The notes beneath the pieces were generated by a model that worked only from the letters and a program-made list of their open reading frames with translations, was not told where the DNA came from and ran no database searches. The translations under genes were made by a program, and so were the position numbers. From NCBI GenBank assembly GCA_946902985.2, contig OX336388.2:1505940545-1506004544 (forward strand): 64,000 nucleotides of DNA, written 5' to 3'. Positions 1-11,482 of the stretch are shown piece by piece (within the stretch, counting starts at the first letter, position 1; every line of letters starts with the position of its first letter). The stretch comes from Meconema thalassinum. Its lineage: Eukaryota > Arthropoda > Insecta > Orthoptera > Tettigoniidae.

Positions 1-532
1 ATTATAGCAATCAAACTGAACTTTTAATGTTCTTAGGGGCTATCAACTTATGTTCACCTATAGGACCTCAAATAACCTGGTGATCACAAATCCAACATGG
101 CGGCGAAGCGAAGTATTAATATTCACATGGACGTTTCTCGCAATTTAACCATCCGAGTGCAGTGAAACTTGGTACAGTAAATCCTTATACGAATGTTAAT
201 CCACTGGCATCTAATTTAATTCAATTGTTTCCATAACCACAAGATGGCAGCTGTGCGAAATTTTAAAATCTCCTTGTTATTTCTTGTGTCCTAATCATGC
301 GATTGAAATTTGAATGCTACACGTACACAATAATCTTGATGTGACAGTACATAACTCTAGGACCTACATATATAAAATACAACTTGGCAACCATCCGAAA
401 TATTTAGTCGGTTCTCAATATCTACGAATCTATTGCAGCAATCAAACTGAAATTTTGTATGTTGATAGTGGCAATTAGTATAAGTAGGATATATGAAAAT
501 AGGCTGTATAGTTCTTCACGGAACTACTTGTT
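1..532 (+). mobile_element. H-family non-coding element, 3' part (cut by window edge)
   Basis: This stretch matches the right third of the H copy at 28855-30390, in the same order and orientation. It holds the modules with the recurring ATGGCGGC motif, then the terminal block in which GAAAATAGGCT precedes a small hairpin (AGTTC...GAACT) and ends in ACTACTTGTT. No coding potential is seen. The left part of the element lies outside the window. Confidence is high that it is the same repeat; its class (Helentron-like) is inferred. Confidence 0.8.
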
Positions 533-2023
533 CTAAATTTCGTTGCTATAACTCTACCAGTAAGATACCAATAATGAATCATTTGTTTTAAAATCCCAAG
601 ATGGCCGCAGTACACTACGAGAAAGGGGTTTAATTACAGTGCAGTGTTTTTATAGAAGTTTCTAAGAAGGAGTTTGTCAATTTTGAAATTAAATCTCTTT
701 TGTTTTCAGCTAATATTGAATTTGGTTTGTGAAGTTTCAATACATATTTATTTTGGCGGTATCTCTTAAATGGAGTAAGAACTATACAACGTCCTAGGTC
801 CATGCTGAAGTTAGTACCCAGCACGTAGCATCGAAGACATTGAAAGCGCTGAGTTGATCTATTTCTTTTCAACACTTTGTTACTCTGGTTTCGTTTCTCA
901 GCAGACTAAGTGAAATCAGTTTATCTTTGTTGAATCTCTAGATGAGTCCACTAGGTCAACAACGCATTCGTTACTGTTAGAGAATCTTTGTACGAGTCGG
1001 GACGAGACGTGCGGGGGTGGGAAAGACTGTTGATGTCCACTGGGGCTGGCTGGACTGACCACGTTAATGAGCAAAGTTTTGATTAGCAGGAGACTCCGTC
1101 TCTTAGGCCTAATTGTAAATCTGAAGCAGAGGAGGAAAAGAGAAGATGTTCACTTGGTGACCGTGTGAGGAGGCATCTCTTATTCACAGTCAGGTCCTTG
1201 CGTCTGATAATATCATTCGTTACTAAGATGTACAAAAAGTACCAAAGTTCATTTTTAGTTCGACTGTGTCATCTATATTTGCAATGCCAAAGATCTTACA
1301 TTTACCTTCCATTTATGGAGATACCTAATTCAGTGGTTAGCAATTTCTGATGCATACTCAAACTCACACTGTTTTCCAACATACTGACATAAGTTCACTT
1401 CTTGAATTAACTTGAAAATAACAGCATATGGCCTACTTTATCTATACTGTATGGATGTAATTACATCGCTTGTCCTTCACATGCAGTATAATTTCCTAAG
1501 TTTATAGTAGTTAATTTTAATGTCCTGCACAGACAGCGTACTGAATGAAGTCAAACTCACTCGGCTGGTCCATGTTTGTTTAAATGCAATGATTTGAACT
1601 CTACCGTCCCATAAGTCACACTATTGGATAGTGATATCTTGACTCAACTTACTTTTCCCACAGTAAGAGGTTATAGGTTTATCGAGATGGTAGTGGTTTT
1701 GCTGCATCCGAAAACACAGAACCACTCTCATCAAGCAAATATCAAAATGTAGAAGTATCATTTAGTATTTACCCGTCTTTCCGTGGACTTGCACACCATT
1801 TTGAATTCATTTAGCCTACTTTTTCTGACCGCAACAAAATAGGAGATCTAAACTATTAAAATGTCCGTATGGCAGACTGTGTGTGTTTGTTCGTATGTCT
1901 GTCCTCCATTATCAAAACTACAATGCAAAATAGAATAAATTTTAATTCAATACATGGCAGCACTGACAAAGGAAGCCCAAATCCTCAGTTTTCATTGACG
2001 CCACCCATCGTAATGAAAACAAG
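533..2023. other. no gene recognised; short repeat fragment near 1512-1600
   Basis: I see no supported gene here. The short open frames have no recognisable motifs. The block around 1512-1600 (CCTGCACAGAC ... CTCGGCTG...CCATG) recurs diverged at about 8876-8960, just outside the other end of the H element at 2024-8828. Both therefore probably derive from one older repeat that the H element interrupted. Positions 1870-1910 are TG-rich. Confidence 0.4.
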
Positions 2024-2837
2024 TAGTTCCGTAAGAACTAAATAACCTATTTTCATATATCCTAGTTAAGTTAACTGCCTCTATGAATATACAAGATTTC
2101 AGATTGTTTCCTGTAATAGATTCGAAGATATTGAGAACCATCTAAATACACACATCAAAAAAAGTTTTGCATCACCTCGGTTCCCAGATCTCCGGCATAT
2201 AGACGTTGACTGTGTATATTGTATCCAAGATACAGTCCCTTTGACTGTTCATAGATGTCACTAAAACTGCTCAAAGATGTAAACAACCATGCATGAGCAG
2301 GGCCTATTAGACGGAGGGGGTACGACAGCCGATCAGTTCCAGTCATTCCACCAGGACGAAGGTACGCTGCTCATGTTGTCTGTAGTTCTACCATGCCTAG
2401 AAGGTCAATACCGCAGTTCGATCGCGTCCGCATTGTTACTTTGTGTCAAGAAGGGCTCTCAACAAGGGAAGTTTCCAGGCGTCTCAGAGTGAACCAAAGC
2501 GATGTTGTTCGGACATGGAGGAGGTACAGAGATACAGGAACTGTCGATGACAGGCCTCGCTCAGGCCGCCCAAGGGCTACTACTGTAGTGGATGACCGCT
2601 ACTTACGGATTGCCGCTCGGAGGAACCCTGACAGCAATGCCACCATGTTGAATAATGCGTTTCGTTCAGCCACAGGACGTCGTGTTAGGTAGATTTCTTT
2701 AGAAAGCTAACTATTGCAATGGGTCCCATGTTTCGACTTCCGGAAAATTTCGACATATCTTCGCGTTTCACATCCCCCAGACCCCAAAACCACCGTCAGT
2801 TCAAAAGTTTATATATCATTTATGTATATATGTATCT

Positions 2838-2842
2838 ATCTA

Positions 2843-2883
<41 letters not shown>
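2838..2883. repeat. (TA)n/(TATC)n microsatellite
   Basis: A short tract of TATC repeats passes into a long TA run inside the first A-family unit. The same internal position is TA-rich and variable in length in the other A copies (about 3828-3842, 20960-20985, 22628-22680). It is therefore part of the element and length-unstable. Confidence 0.9.
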
Positions 2884-2884
<1 letters not shown>

Positions 2885-4435
2885 TTTCTTGTGGACACGA
2901 TAACTGCCGTAATTTTGCACCAATCACTTTGAATTTTTTACATAATATGTATCCCTATAAAACCTCGGTCGAGTTCGTTAATGGGCAAAATCGGTCAAAG
3001 GGGGTAAAAATGGGGGGCTTTTTTCGAAAAAGTGAAATATCGCTATAACTCTCTTAATACATGAAATATCGAATCCCTTCAAAGTTCATAATATGTGTCG
3101 GATAAGTGCCAAAAATTTATGTCAAATATTTTTTTTGATAGCACCAACCATTGACCAAAGGGGTGGGAAAAAGTGGGTTTTTCGGGAAACATTAATCATA
3201 TCTCTGTTAATAGGCACAATATCAAAACCGCACAAAATGGACAATATTCCTCCAATAATTACCTAAAACATTTGTCTGAAAGAATTTTTGATATGACTCA
3301 CCATTACGCCACGGGGTGAACAAAATGATTTAAATTATAAGAAAATGCCAAGTGCCAAGAGACGTTGCCATGACAACTTTACTTTTAATTGATAAGGGAT
3401 GACCATCAGCAGTTGCTATGACAACGCCACTGCACGAGATCACATTCAGTTTTCATATGTCAGTGGGAAGCGACTTCGGTATCGGAACAGGTAGCATGCT
3501 GAACTTCTATGCCCAAGGTCGCGGGTTCAAACCCGGCTGAAGTCGTCGGATTTACTAAGAGCGCTAAAAAACCTGAGTTTGCTTTCCTTCGGAGGGGAAG
3601 TTCCAACGTTCGTTGCGAGTTTCTGATTGAGGTGGCATCTAGTAGCCAAGTTCACAGCTAGGTGTCGTTGACGGCAGTATTTTAGGTAGATTTCATTAGA
3701 AAGCTAACTATTGCAATGGGTACCATGTTTCGATTTCCGGGAAATTTCGACATATCTTCGCGTTTCACATCCCCCAGACCCCAAAACCACCGTCAGTTCA
3801 AAAGTTTATATATAATTTATGTAATATATGTATATATGTATATCAGTTTCTTGTGGACACGATAACTGCCGTAATTTTGCACCAATCACTTTGAATTTTT
3901 TACCGAATATGTATACCCATAAAATCTCGGACGAGTTCGTTACTGGGCTAAGTCGGTCGAAGGGGATGAAAATGGGGTACTTTTTTTTTTCGAAAAAATG
4001 AAATATTGCTATAACTCTCTTAATATGTGAAATATCGAATCCGTTCAAAGTTCATACTATGTGTCGGATAAAGCTCAGAAATTTATGTTTGAAACGTTTT
4101 TTGATAGCACCAACCATTGACCAAAGGGGTGGGAAAAAGTGTTTTTTTCGGGAAACATTAATCATATCTCTGTTAATAGGCACAATATCAAAACCGTACA
4201 AAATGGACAATATTCCCCTAATAATTACCTAAAACGTTTGTCTGAAAGAATTTTTGATATGAGCCACCATTTCGCCAAGGGATGAGAAAAATGATTTCGG
4301 AATTATAAGAAAATGCCAAGAGCTATCAGTGGTTGACATGGCAACACTACTAAATTGATGAGGGATGAGCCATCAGACGTTGCCATGACAACGCACTTGC
4401 GCGAGATCAGATTCAGATTTCCATCTGACTAAGTG

Positions 4436-4845
4436 TGAAGCGGCTTCGGTGACGTAACTGGTAGCATGCTGAACTTCTATGCCCAAGGTCGCGGGTTCAA
4501 AGCCGGCCAAAGTCGTCGGATTTTCTAAGAGCGCTAAAAATCCCTCAGTAAGCTTTCCTTTGGAGGGGAAGTTCCAACGTTCGTTGCGAGTTGCTGATTG
4601 GGGTGGCATCTAGTAGCCAAGTTCACAGCTGGGTGGCGTTGACGTTAGTATCTGGTAGCAACATTAGGAACTACTGCTTGAAATTTAGCGTCTGCATTCC
4701 TTACCTGAATTACAGACTAATACAGCCATCACAATTCACACCGTTTATCAGACAGATTCTACACTCACCCAAAGTACACGGGGTTATATGACCGCGTTGT
4801 TGCAGCCCCTAAACTGAGGAACCACCCAACATCTCTGCGGGAGAT
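4436..4845 (+). repeat. tRNA-like block and SINE-1-related body inside A element
   Basis: This block carries a pol III-type A-box-like stretch (GTGACGTAACTGGTAGCATG) and a B-box-like GGTTCAAAGCCGG. SINE-1 body sequence follows, down to the end motif GCAGCCCCTAAACTGAGGAACC. A shorter version is at 3474-3683. The free SINE-1 copies at 21519-22037 and 23011-23498 share this order, so the A family seems to have captured, or shares ancestry with, a tRNA-derived SINE. It is not a functional tRNA. Confidence 0.7.
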
Positions 4846-4932
4846 ATAATTTTGCGTAAAGAAGTAACAGACCGTTACATAGTTACACATCAGTGTCGAA
4901 ACCTTGCATAAGGACAGTGTGACCACAAGTAT

Positions 4933-6373
4933 AACAAGTAGTTCCGTGAAGATCTGTACAGCCTATTTTCTTATATCCTGCTCATGTTAAGTTAATTGCC
5001 TCTATCAACATACAAAATTTCAGTTTAATTGCTGTAACAGATTCGTAGATATTGAGAACCGTCTAAATATTTCAGATGGTCGCCAGGTTGGATTTTTATT
5101 TTTGTACTATTATATTAAGATTATTGTGTAAGTGTGGTATTCAAACTTCAATCGCATGATTAGAACACAAGAAGTAAAAACGAGATTTTAAAATTACGCA
5201 CAGCAGCCATCTTGTGATTAAGCAAACAATTGAAATAAATTAGATGCCAGTGGATCAACATTTGTGTAAGCATTTAAAACGTGCAACGTTTCACGGCACT
5301 CGGATAGTTAATTCGCGAGAAACTTCCATTTAAATATTTATACTTCGCGTCGCCGCCATGTTGGATTCATGCTCACCAGGTTACTGCAAGTCCTATAGGT
5401 GAACATATGTTCATAGTCTCTATGAACATAAAAATTTCAGTTTGGTTGCTGTAAAAGATTCATATACGAGTATATTGAGAACCGTCTAAATATTACGGAA
5501 GCTTGCCATTTAGGATTGTTATATGTATAGGCCATAGAGTTATGTACCATTCAAGGTCACGTATTGCCTAGGTTCATTATTCAAACTTTCACTTCGATCG
5601 CATGATTACGACACAAGAAATAAAAACTTAATTTTAAAATTTCGCACAGCCGCCATCTTGAGGTTATGTAAACAATTGAATTAAATTAGATGGCAGTACA
5701 TTACAATCTGCAAAATCATTTACTCTACCACATTTCACTGCGCTCAGAGAGTTAACTCACGAGAAAAGTCTATTAAAATATTTCAAATTCGCTTGGTCGC
5801 CATGTTCGTTTTGTACTTTACAGGTTTATGAATTATACATAGGTAAACTTGTATCAGTACCCTTTATCACCGTACAAAATTGCAGGGTGATATCTGTAAT
5901 AGTTTCGGGGATATAGAATGTCAGTGAAATATTTCGCACAGCCGCCATTTTGAGGTTATGTAAACAATTGAACTAAATTAGACTCCAGTGCATTGCAATG
6001 TGTATAAATATTTGCTGTACCAAGTTTCATTACGTTTGGATAGTTAAATCGCGAGAAAAGTCTATTTAAAAGTCTCCACTTCGCTTGGCCGCCATGTTGG
6101 TTATGTAGGAACCAGGTTTTTGAAAGTTTCATAGGTGAACTATTAGTAGTGCCCTCTATCACCGTACACAATTTCAGGGCGATATCCGTTATAGTTTCGG
6201 AGATACTGAATGCTAGTGACATATTTCGCACAGCCGCCATGTTGGATTGGTGAGACGTAACAAAATTCTATGGGCACGGTCGACGTCGCCGGGAATAGTG
6301 CTATGAACTTACCGAGTTTCACTGAAAACGCTCCAGCCGTTTTGATTTTATTACGGACACACACACACACACA

Positions 6374-6416
<43 letters not shown>

Positions 6417-6471
6417 CACACGGACAAAAGGTGATCTCATAAGCCTATTTTTTCAAAATTGAAAATAGGCT
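4933..6471 (-). mobile_element. H-family element, complete, nested in A element
   Basis: A complete copy of about 1.54 kb runs from AACAAGTAGTTCCGTGAAG (4933) to the hairpin end AAAATAGGCT (6471). The uninterrupted A copy at 19678-21113 preserves the empty site (complement reads AAGTATAAAAATGGAC), so both boundaries are fixed to within two A residues. The body has repeated modules of about 290 bp, each with a TGGCGGC motif, then a CA/GT microsatellite, then the hairpin. Apparent ORFs of about 94 codons are repeats of the same modules and differ in every copy, so I do not call them genes. Confidence 0.85.
6359..6421. repeat. (CA)n microsatellite of H element
   Basis: A nearly pure CA tract sits next to the hairpin end of the H element. 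The same position holds GT/CA tracts in the H copies at 28912-28960 and 53876-53935, so the tract is a constitutive part of the element. Confidence 0.95.
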
Positions 6472-7732
6472 AAAAATGGACTCCAAATGACAAGAAGGTT
6501 ACCGTCCCCGTAAGACAATAAAATGTTTAAAATATGTTTAAAATGAAGAAAAACAAAGTTAATTAATCTCCAATTATAAAATACTTTCACGCGATAAATG
6601 AGGTCTGATCCTTCTACGAAAACCTGCATATTCTGCCTATTTTCGCCTATCTCCAAGTTTGTCCGGTGAAATCTACCTCCGCCTTCCGGCGTGCCGAGAG
6701 GACTTTTTTCAACTCAAACTGTGCGCAATAGGCTGCATGATGCGCAACTTCACTCCCGACGTCCATGGCGAGGTCCAGCTTTGCAACCCCGACACCATGC
6801 AGCGCGGTACAGATGGGCCCAACAACATGCTGAATGGACCCCACGGAATTGGCATCACGTTCTCTTCACCGATGAGTGTCGCATATGCCTTCAACCAGAC
6901 AATCGTCGGAGACGTGTTTGGAGGCACCCTGGTCAGGCTGAACGTCTTAGACACACTGTCCAGCGAGTGCAGCAAGGTGGTGGTTCCCTGATGTTTTGGG
7001 GTGGCATTATGTGGGGCCGACGTACGCCACTGGTGGTCATGGAAGGCTCCGAAACGGCTTTACGATACCTGAATGACATCCTCCGACCCATAGTGCAACC
7101 ATATCGGCAGAATATTGGAGAGGCATTTGTCTTCATGGACGACAATTCTCGACCTCATCGTGCACATCTTGTGAATGCGTTCCTTCAAGATAACGACATC
7201 GCTCGACTACAGTGGCCAGCATGTTCGCCAGACATGAACCCTATCGAACATGCCTGGGATATGTTGAAAAGGGCTGTTTATGGACGTCTTGACTCACCAA
7301 CCACTCTGAGAGATTTACGCCGAATTGTCGTTGAGGAGTGGGACAATTTGGACCAACAGTGTCTTGATGAACTTGTGGATAGTATGCCACGGCGAATACA
7401 GGCATGCATCAATGCAAGAGGACGTGCTACTGGGTATTAGAGGTAGTGGTGTGTACTGCAATATGGACCACAAATGCTGAAAGTCTAGCTGTATGATGGT
7501 ACAACATGCAATGTGTGGGTCTCATGAGCAATAAAACGAGCTGAAATGTTGTTTGTGTTGATCTCTATTCCCTTTGTATTTAACGGTTCCGGAACTCTTG
7601 GAACCGAGGTGATGCAAAACTTTTTTTGATGTGTGTATTTCGGATGGTCGCCATGTTGGATTTTTGTATATGTAGGCCATAGAGTTATGTACAACACTAT
7701 TAATTGAGGATTATTGCGTAGGTGTATTATTC

Positions 7733-7800
7733 AATAGGGGCAGATGACCTCGTAGCTCCCTCCCATAAAACAACAATAACTAACTAACTAACTAACTCAC
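7733..7800 (+). repeat. SINE 3'-tail fragment with (CTAA)n
   Basis: GGGGCAGATGACCT followed by AAAACAACAATAACTAACTAAC recurs at 18745-18800 and 22893-22950. It resembles the 3' tail of a tRNA-derived SINE family with a simple-sequence tail. Only the tail is present. Confidence 0.5.
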
Positions 7801-8828
7801 TCTATTATACAAACTTCAATCGCATGATTACGACACAAGATCAGAAACTAGATTTTAAAATTTCGCACAGCGTCATCTTGTAGTTATGAAAACAATTGAA
7901 ATAAATTAGATGTAAGTGGACTAAAATTTGTGTAAGCATTTACCGTACCAAGTTTCACTGCACTCGGATGGTTAAATTACGAGTAGCGTCCATTAAAATA
8001 TTTAAGCTGCGCGTCACCACCATGTTGGATTTGTGCTCACCAGGTCATTGACAATCACATAGGTGAAGTTATGTTCATAGCCTTTATCAACATTACAAAT
8101 TTCAGTTTGATGGCTGACATATGTTAGTAGATATTGATAACCATCTAAATATTTCGGATGTTCGCCATGTTGGGTTATTATATAATTATGTAGGCCATAG
8201 AGTTATATTCTATTAAATGACGAATATTGCGTAGGGTCATTATTCAAATGTTGACTTTGATCGCATGGTTAAGGATACTAGAAATATAAACATAAAATTG
8301 GAACTTAGCACAACCGCCATCTTAATATCATGTAAACAATTGAAATAAATTAGATTTCAGTGCATTACGATGCATATAAAGATTTGCTGCACCATATTTC
8401 ACTACGCTCGGATGGTTAAATCGCTAGAAAAGTCTATTTAAAAGTTTTAATTTCGCATGGCCGCCATGCTCGTTTTGTACCTAACAGGTTTTGAAAGTCA
8501 CATAGGTGAACGTTTAGTAGTGCCCTTTATCACCGTCCAAAATTTCATGGTGATATCGATAAGATTTTTGGAGATATAGAATGTCGGTGAAATATTTCGC
8601 ACAACCGTCATGTAGGATTAGTGTGACGTAATAAACTTTGAAGGGCACGGCCGGTGTTGAATAAAATATATTATAGTACTAGGCCTGTGACCTTACCGAG
8701 TTTTATTGAAATCGCTCCAGGCGTTTAGATTTCATTACGGGGGCACCCACACACATACGCATAGCCTACATACACATGGACAATAGGTAATCTTATAAGC
8801 CTATTTTTTCATAAATGAAAATAGCCTA

Positions 8829-9811
8829 AAAGGAATGGTGGTCAATGTTAATTTGAATGACATCTCTCGTCTTTAGAGTTGTCAACTATTAAAAGTCCTG
8901 CACAGACTTACTGACTAAAGTGAAACGCACTCGGCTGCTCCATGATTTTGTTGGATGCCGACTCAACTACAGTAATCATCAGATCACTACTTAATTGCAG
9001 TATGCGAGTCTAAATGTTGGTTAAGTCTGTTATATAATGCTTCTAGTGTGCCAACATTTGGAATAATTTCGCAGCTGTGTCCTGTGTAATGTACTATTAG
9101 CTTGCCCACCCACCATATTGAACTCTCGTTGCTTACATTTTCTTTGAAATATCCCGTGTGTAAGACACCCGAGTTTGGGTGCTTCGCTACATTCCAAGGC
9201 ACCTGTGCACGTGTTGGTGAGATCGATAGAGTCTTGTGTACCCCATTCCTCTCCTGTGACATCCAGAGAGCAATTAGGATGCCGAATGTGTTTTTATGTG
9301 GCTGCTAAACTGCCAGCCAATGGGCAGTGATCACGGTCCGAGCCAGGGGTCTTGATGGGCCGTTTGCCAAACCTCATGTCGTAAAACCAAACAATGTAAT
9401 TAGTTTTCGTTATTTGTGTTCAATTGGTTCATTTTATGAATAGCGATGAGAATTACAGAGGATGAAGCTTTCTCAGTACTATACTGTATGGTCAACTCCT
9501 CAGCACTCCACTGTAGTTTCAAGGAGTAACAATGAGACGCCCGGACTGCCCGAGAGTGAAACAGGTGAGCACGCCCACTGAGATGTTCAAAATATTGCTG
9601 GAAAATGTTGGGAATTGGACTGTTATCTGACCAAACATTCACCCTCATGTCAACTGTAGCGATCTCATCATCACCTGGAACTCACCGATTACATTATTTA
9701 TTTATCGTATGGCTCGTAGTGCCAGGAGTGTCCGAGGACATGTTCGGTTCGCCAGAGGCGGTAGCTGCTTCTAGCGGACACCCATAGGGTGAGCTACAAG
9801 TTCCGTTCAAT
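8829..9811. other. no gene recognised; weak repeat similarity near 9700-9800
   Basis: I find no recognisable gene. A minus-strand open frame at 8987-9262 (91 codons) shows no motif I know. The segment about 9705-9800 (GTAGTGCCAGGAGTGTCCGAGG...) looks like a dispersed insect repeat, from general familiarity only. Confidence 0.35.
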
Positions 9812-10117
9812 TTCAAGTAGTTCCAACTTTCACTACCAGATGTTATTGATACCCAGTGGTGAACGTCGGAACATTGATAGAGCGTTCCAACGAAATCTAA
9901 CCTAGAAATTTAGCTTCACACAAGTTTAGTCTGTAAACGGATCTTTAACATGCCAGAAATCTATGACATGGAACCACCGGCTTTATTTCCCCTCCGAAGG
10001 AAGGCATACTGAAGGATTTTTAACGCTCTTTAAAGAATCCGACGACTTCGGCCGGGTTTGAACCCGCTATCTTGGGCACAGCAGTTCAGCATGCTACCAA
10101 CTACGCCACTAAAGCCC
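9812..10117 (-). repeat. tRNA-derived SINE-1, 5' part
   Basis: Read on the minus strand it begins with a tRNA-like head, TGGCGTAGTTGGTAGCATG (A box) and GGGTTCAAACCCGG (B box). The SINE-1 body then follows to a point just before GAACTACTTGAAATTGA. The 3' half seen in the 21519 and 23011 copies is missing. Confidence 0.8.
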
Positions 10118-10184
10118 GCCGATTATATGCCGGGATTCACCACCCAAAGCTCAATGGAACAATGTCAAGGAAGAACTAGCTGCA

Positions 10185-10375
10185 AGGTGTTTTCAGCTGT
10201 ATGTCATCTGGAAGGCAATCAACAGACCGAGAACCGGAGTAGCCTATCTCGATGCAGAGATAGTCTCAAGACATGGGGCTACACTGAAGACGAACTTTGT
10301 GATTGGTGGGAACTGCAGGACCAACAACATCTTCTGGTATGCAGAAACCTACCTGAGACTTGCACCACAATTTGA
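10185..10375 (+). pseudogene. non-LTR retrotransposon ORF2 C-terminus fragment
   Basis: The frame reads SRCRDSLKTWGYTEDELCDW...QQHLLVCRNLPETC before a stop. This resembles the cysteine/histidine-containing tail found after the reverse transcriptase in Jockey- or I-like LINE proteins (WGY.....C.C.....QH...C). The usual second cysteine is replaced by tryptophan. No reverse transcriptase motif is attached, and upstream sequence belongs to SINE-1. It is a small dead remnant. Confidence 0.6.
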
Positions 10376-11221
10376 TTTCATTTCATTGTCTGCAAGTTTG
10401 TTTGTATTGTTCCCTTTATTTTGTTATTTTTCCTGGAGACGTAAAATGAATTAATTACATTTTAATGATCACTAATATTGCTTTATTATTCTATCATCCA
10501 GTGAAATACATACATTTAAAGAATTTGACGCAAAAGGCATTGTACGTATACACTGAAACTCTTAATTCATAATGTACTACTTCTTAATTTCAAGTTCTCT
10601 CATCTTAATTAAGCTGTAACTGCTGGAAATGCATATACATTGTGAACCCGCCATGGATATTACACGCTGTTCACTTATTAGTTACTCTTCATCATTCTTC
10701 AGTAGGCTACTGAAATACACAAAATATTGTATGACGAATATGGCAGAATATTTGCAAGAAGCATTCACCCAAATTCGTCCACGGAAATATGTCATTTTAA
10801 TGACCATATATGTAAACTAAGCATTACAATAAGCCATGTACACCGTATTATTTGTTATTGAAGTCGAGGTACGAACAGCTAGAGCTTTTACGGGGGCGTG
10901 GTCAATGCTCCAAATCACAGCGTGCTAGGAAACTGACAGGGAGTCTCATTATTACTCCTTATGAAGTTTCCCCCTCTATTTTATTACTACTCCAGGTCAA
11001 GGTCCTAACCAATATGGAATCCCGTCCACTGTGTTAAGAGTTCGTGGACCATTATATCCTTCAGTCACAGACTGCTAGTATATGGCTCGGGGTGTAGTGA
11101 TAAGAGAACCTGTCCAACCACATTTTAATTCCTCCTCCCTTATCTACATTCATTTGTTGTTGCCACACTGATTAACCTTCCATCTTGATTAACGATTTAT
11201 AGGCTAATTAGGTATAAGGCG
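10376..11221. other. no gene recognised
   Basis: AT-rich sequence without supported features. Small open frames at 10629-10820 and 10852-11037 have no motifs. Confidence 0.4.
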
Positions 11222-11224
11222 TGA

Positions 11225-11482
11225 TCAGAAATTTCCGGTTAACGGCCCAACAGTCCAGAATGGGCAATCCAATAAGGCGAAATAGCCGTGAGCATTGAGG
11301 CACTCACCCAAACAACGTACCAGGTTGAAGAACCCCGTGTGATAAAACACCGTGTCATGCTGAGTGAAGATTTCCGCAATTGCCTTCTGCACATCTGACA
11401 GGAATCGTAGACCCTTCACGGCCATTTTTAAGGGACCGAAGGCGTGATAATCGCATGGGGAGAGATCAGGATCATGTGTGGT
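11225..11482 (-). pseudogene. mariner-family transposase, C-terminal fragment
   Basis: The minus-strand frame THDPDLSPCDYHAFGPLKMAVKGLRF...FYHTGFFNLVRCLGECLNAHGYF matches the C-terminal third of mariner transposases. It starts at the third catalytic aspartate region (usually SPDLSPCDYHLFGPLK). The first two acidic residues and the DNA-binding domain are absent. It abuts an oppositely oriented mariner fragment at about 11475. Confidence 0.85.

Larger units (their letters stand above)
2687..6707 (+). mobile_element. A-family non-coding element, tandem partial plus full unit
   Basis: Two head-to-tail units both start AGGTAGATTTC (2687 and 3684), followed by TTAGAAAGCTAACTATTG. The first stops near 3683. 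The second continues through a tRNA-like block and a 3' segment that ends at about 6707. Near the 3' end is the complement GAAATCTACCT (about 6668-6678), then a small GC hairpin (CGCC-TTCC-GGCG), then GGACTTTTTT. The host site, known from the second Tc1 copy, is GTGTTTCAAC, so the unit entered a T run with no clear target duplication. An H element (4933-6471) is nested in the second unit. No protein is encoded. Confidence 0.8.
2393..7440 (+). pseudogene. Tc1-family transposase, split by a 4-kb insertion
   Basis: This is the cut-and-paste transposase of the Tc1 element. The ATG at 2393 opens a paired-like helix-turn-helix region (RRSIPQFDRVRIVTLCQEGL...) followed by a GRPR AT-hook-like motif. 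The frame runs to GRRV at about 2686, where foreign sequence gives R-stop. It resumes in frame at about 6706 (STQTVRNRL) and ends at the stop at 7438-7440, giving about 342 codons, normal for Tc1. The catalytic triad is intact: TDE, DDN and the E of SPDMNPIEHAW, with 34 residues between the last two (DD34E). The uninterrupted second copy in this window confirms the junction GRRV-STQTV. Because of the insertion it cannot make full-length transposase, so I call it a pseudogene. Confidence 0.93.
2149..7635 (+). mobile_element. Tc1-like DNA transposon, copy 1 (interrupted)
   Basis: The terminal inverted repeats CACACATCAAAAAAAG and its complement lie at 2149 and 7635. The repeat continues inward with TTTTGCATCACCTCGG. 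A TA target duplication sits on both sides (2147-2148, 7636-7637), as expected for Tc1/mariner elements. The element encodes one transposase reading frame in plus orientation, now split by an insertion at 2687-6707. Without that insertion it would be about 1.5 kb. A second copy begins at 62917. Confidence 0.93.
2024..8828 (-). mobile_element. H-family element split by a Tc1 insertion
   Basis: The terminal block (ACAAGTAGTTCCG...) begins at about 2024. The element runs to a TA at 2147-2148, is interrupted by the Tc1 element, and resumes after 7637 with the expected continuation (TTTCGGATGGTCGCC). It ends at about 8828 in the AAAATAG-type hairpin end preceded by a CA-rich tract. Removing 2149-7637 restores a continuous H copy. 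It is read in the opposite orientation to the copies at 28855 and 53828. No protein is encoded. Confidence 0.8.

Noticed and set aside
5956..6427. Open frames of about 94 codons in H elements (also at 29297-29656, 28998-29258, 53859-54155)
   Set aside because: They arise because successive modules are copies of each other. Start, stop and frame differ among copies, and parts run through the CA/GT tract. There is no sign of selection for coding.
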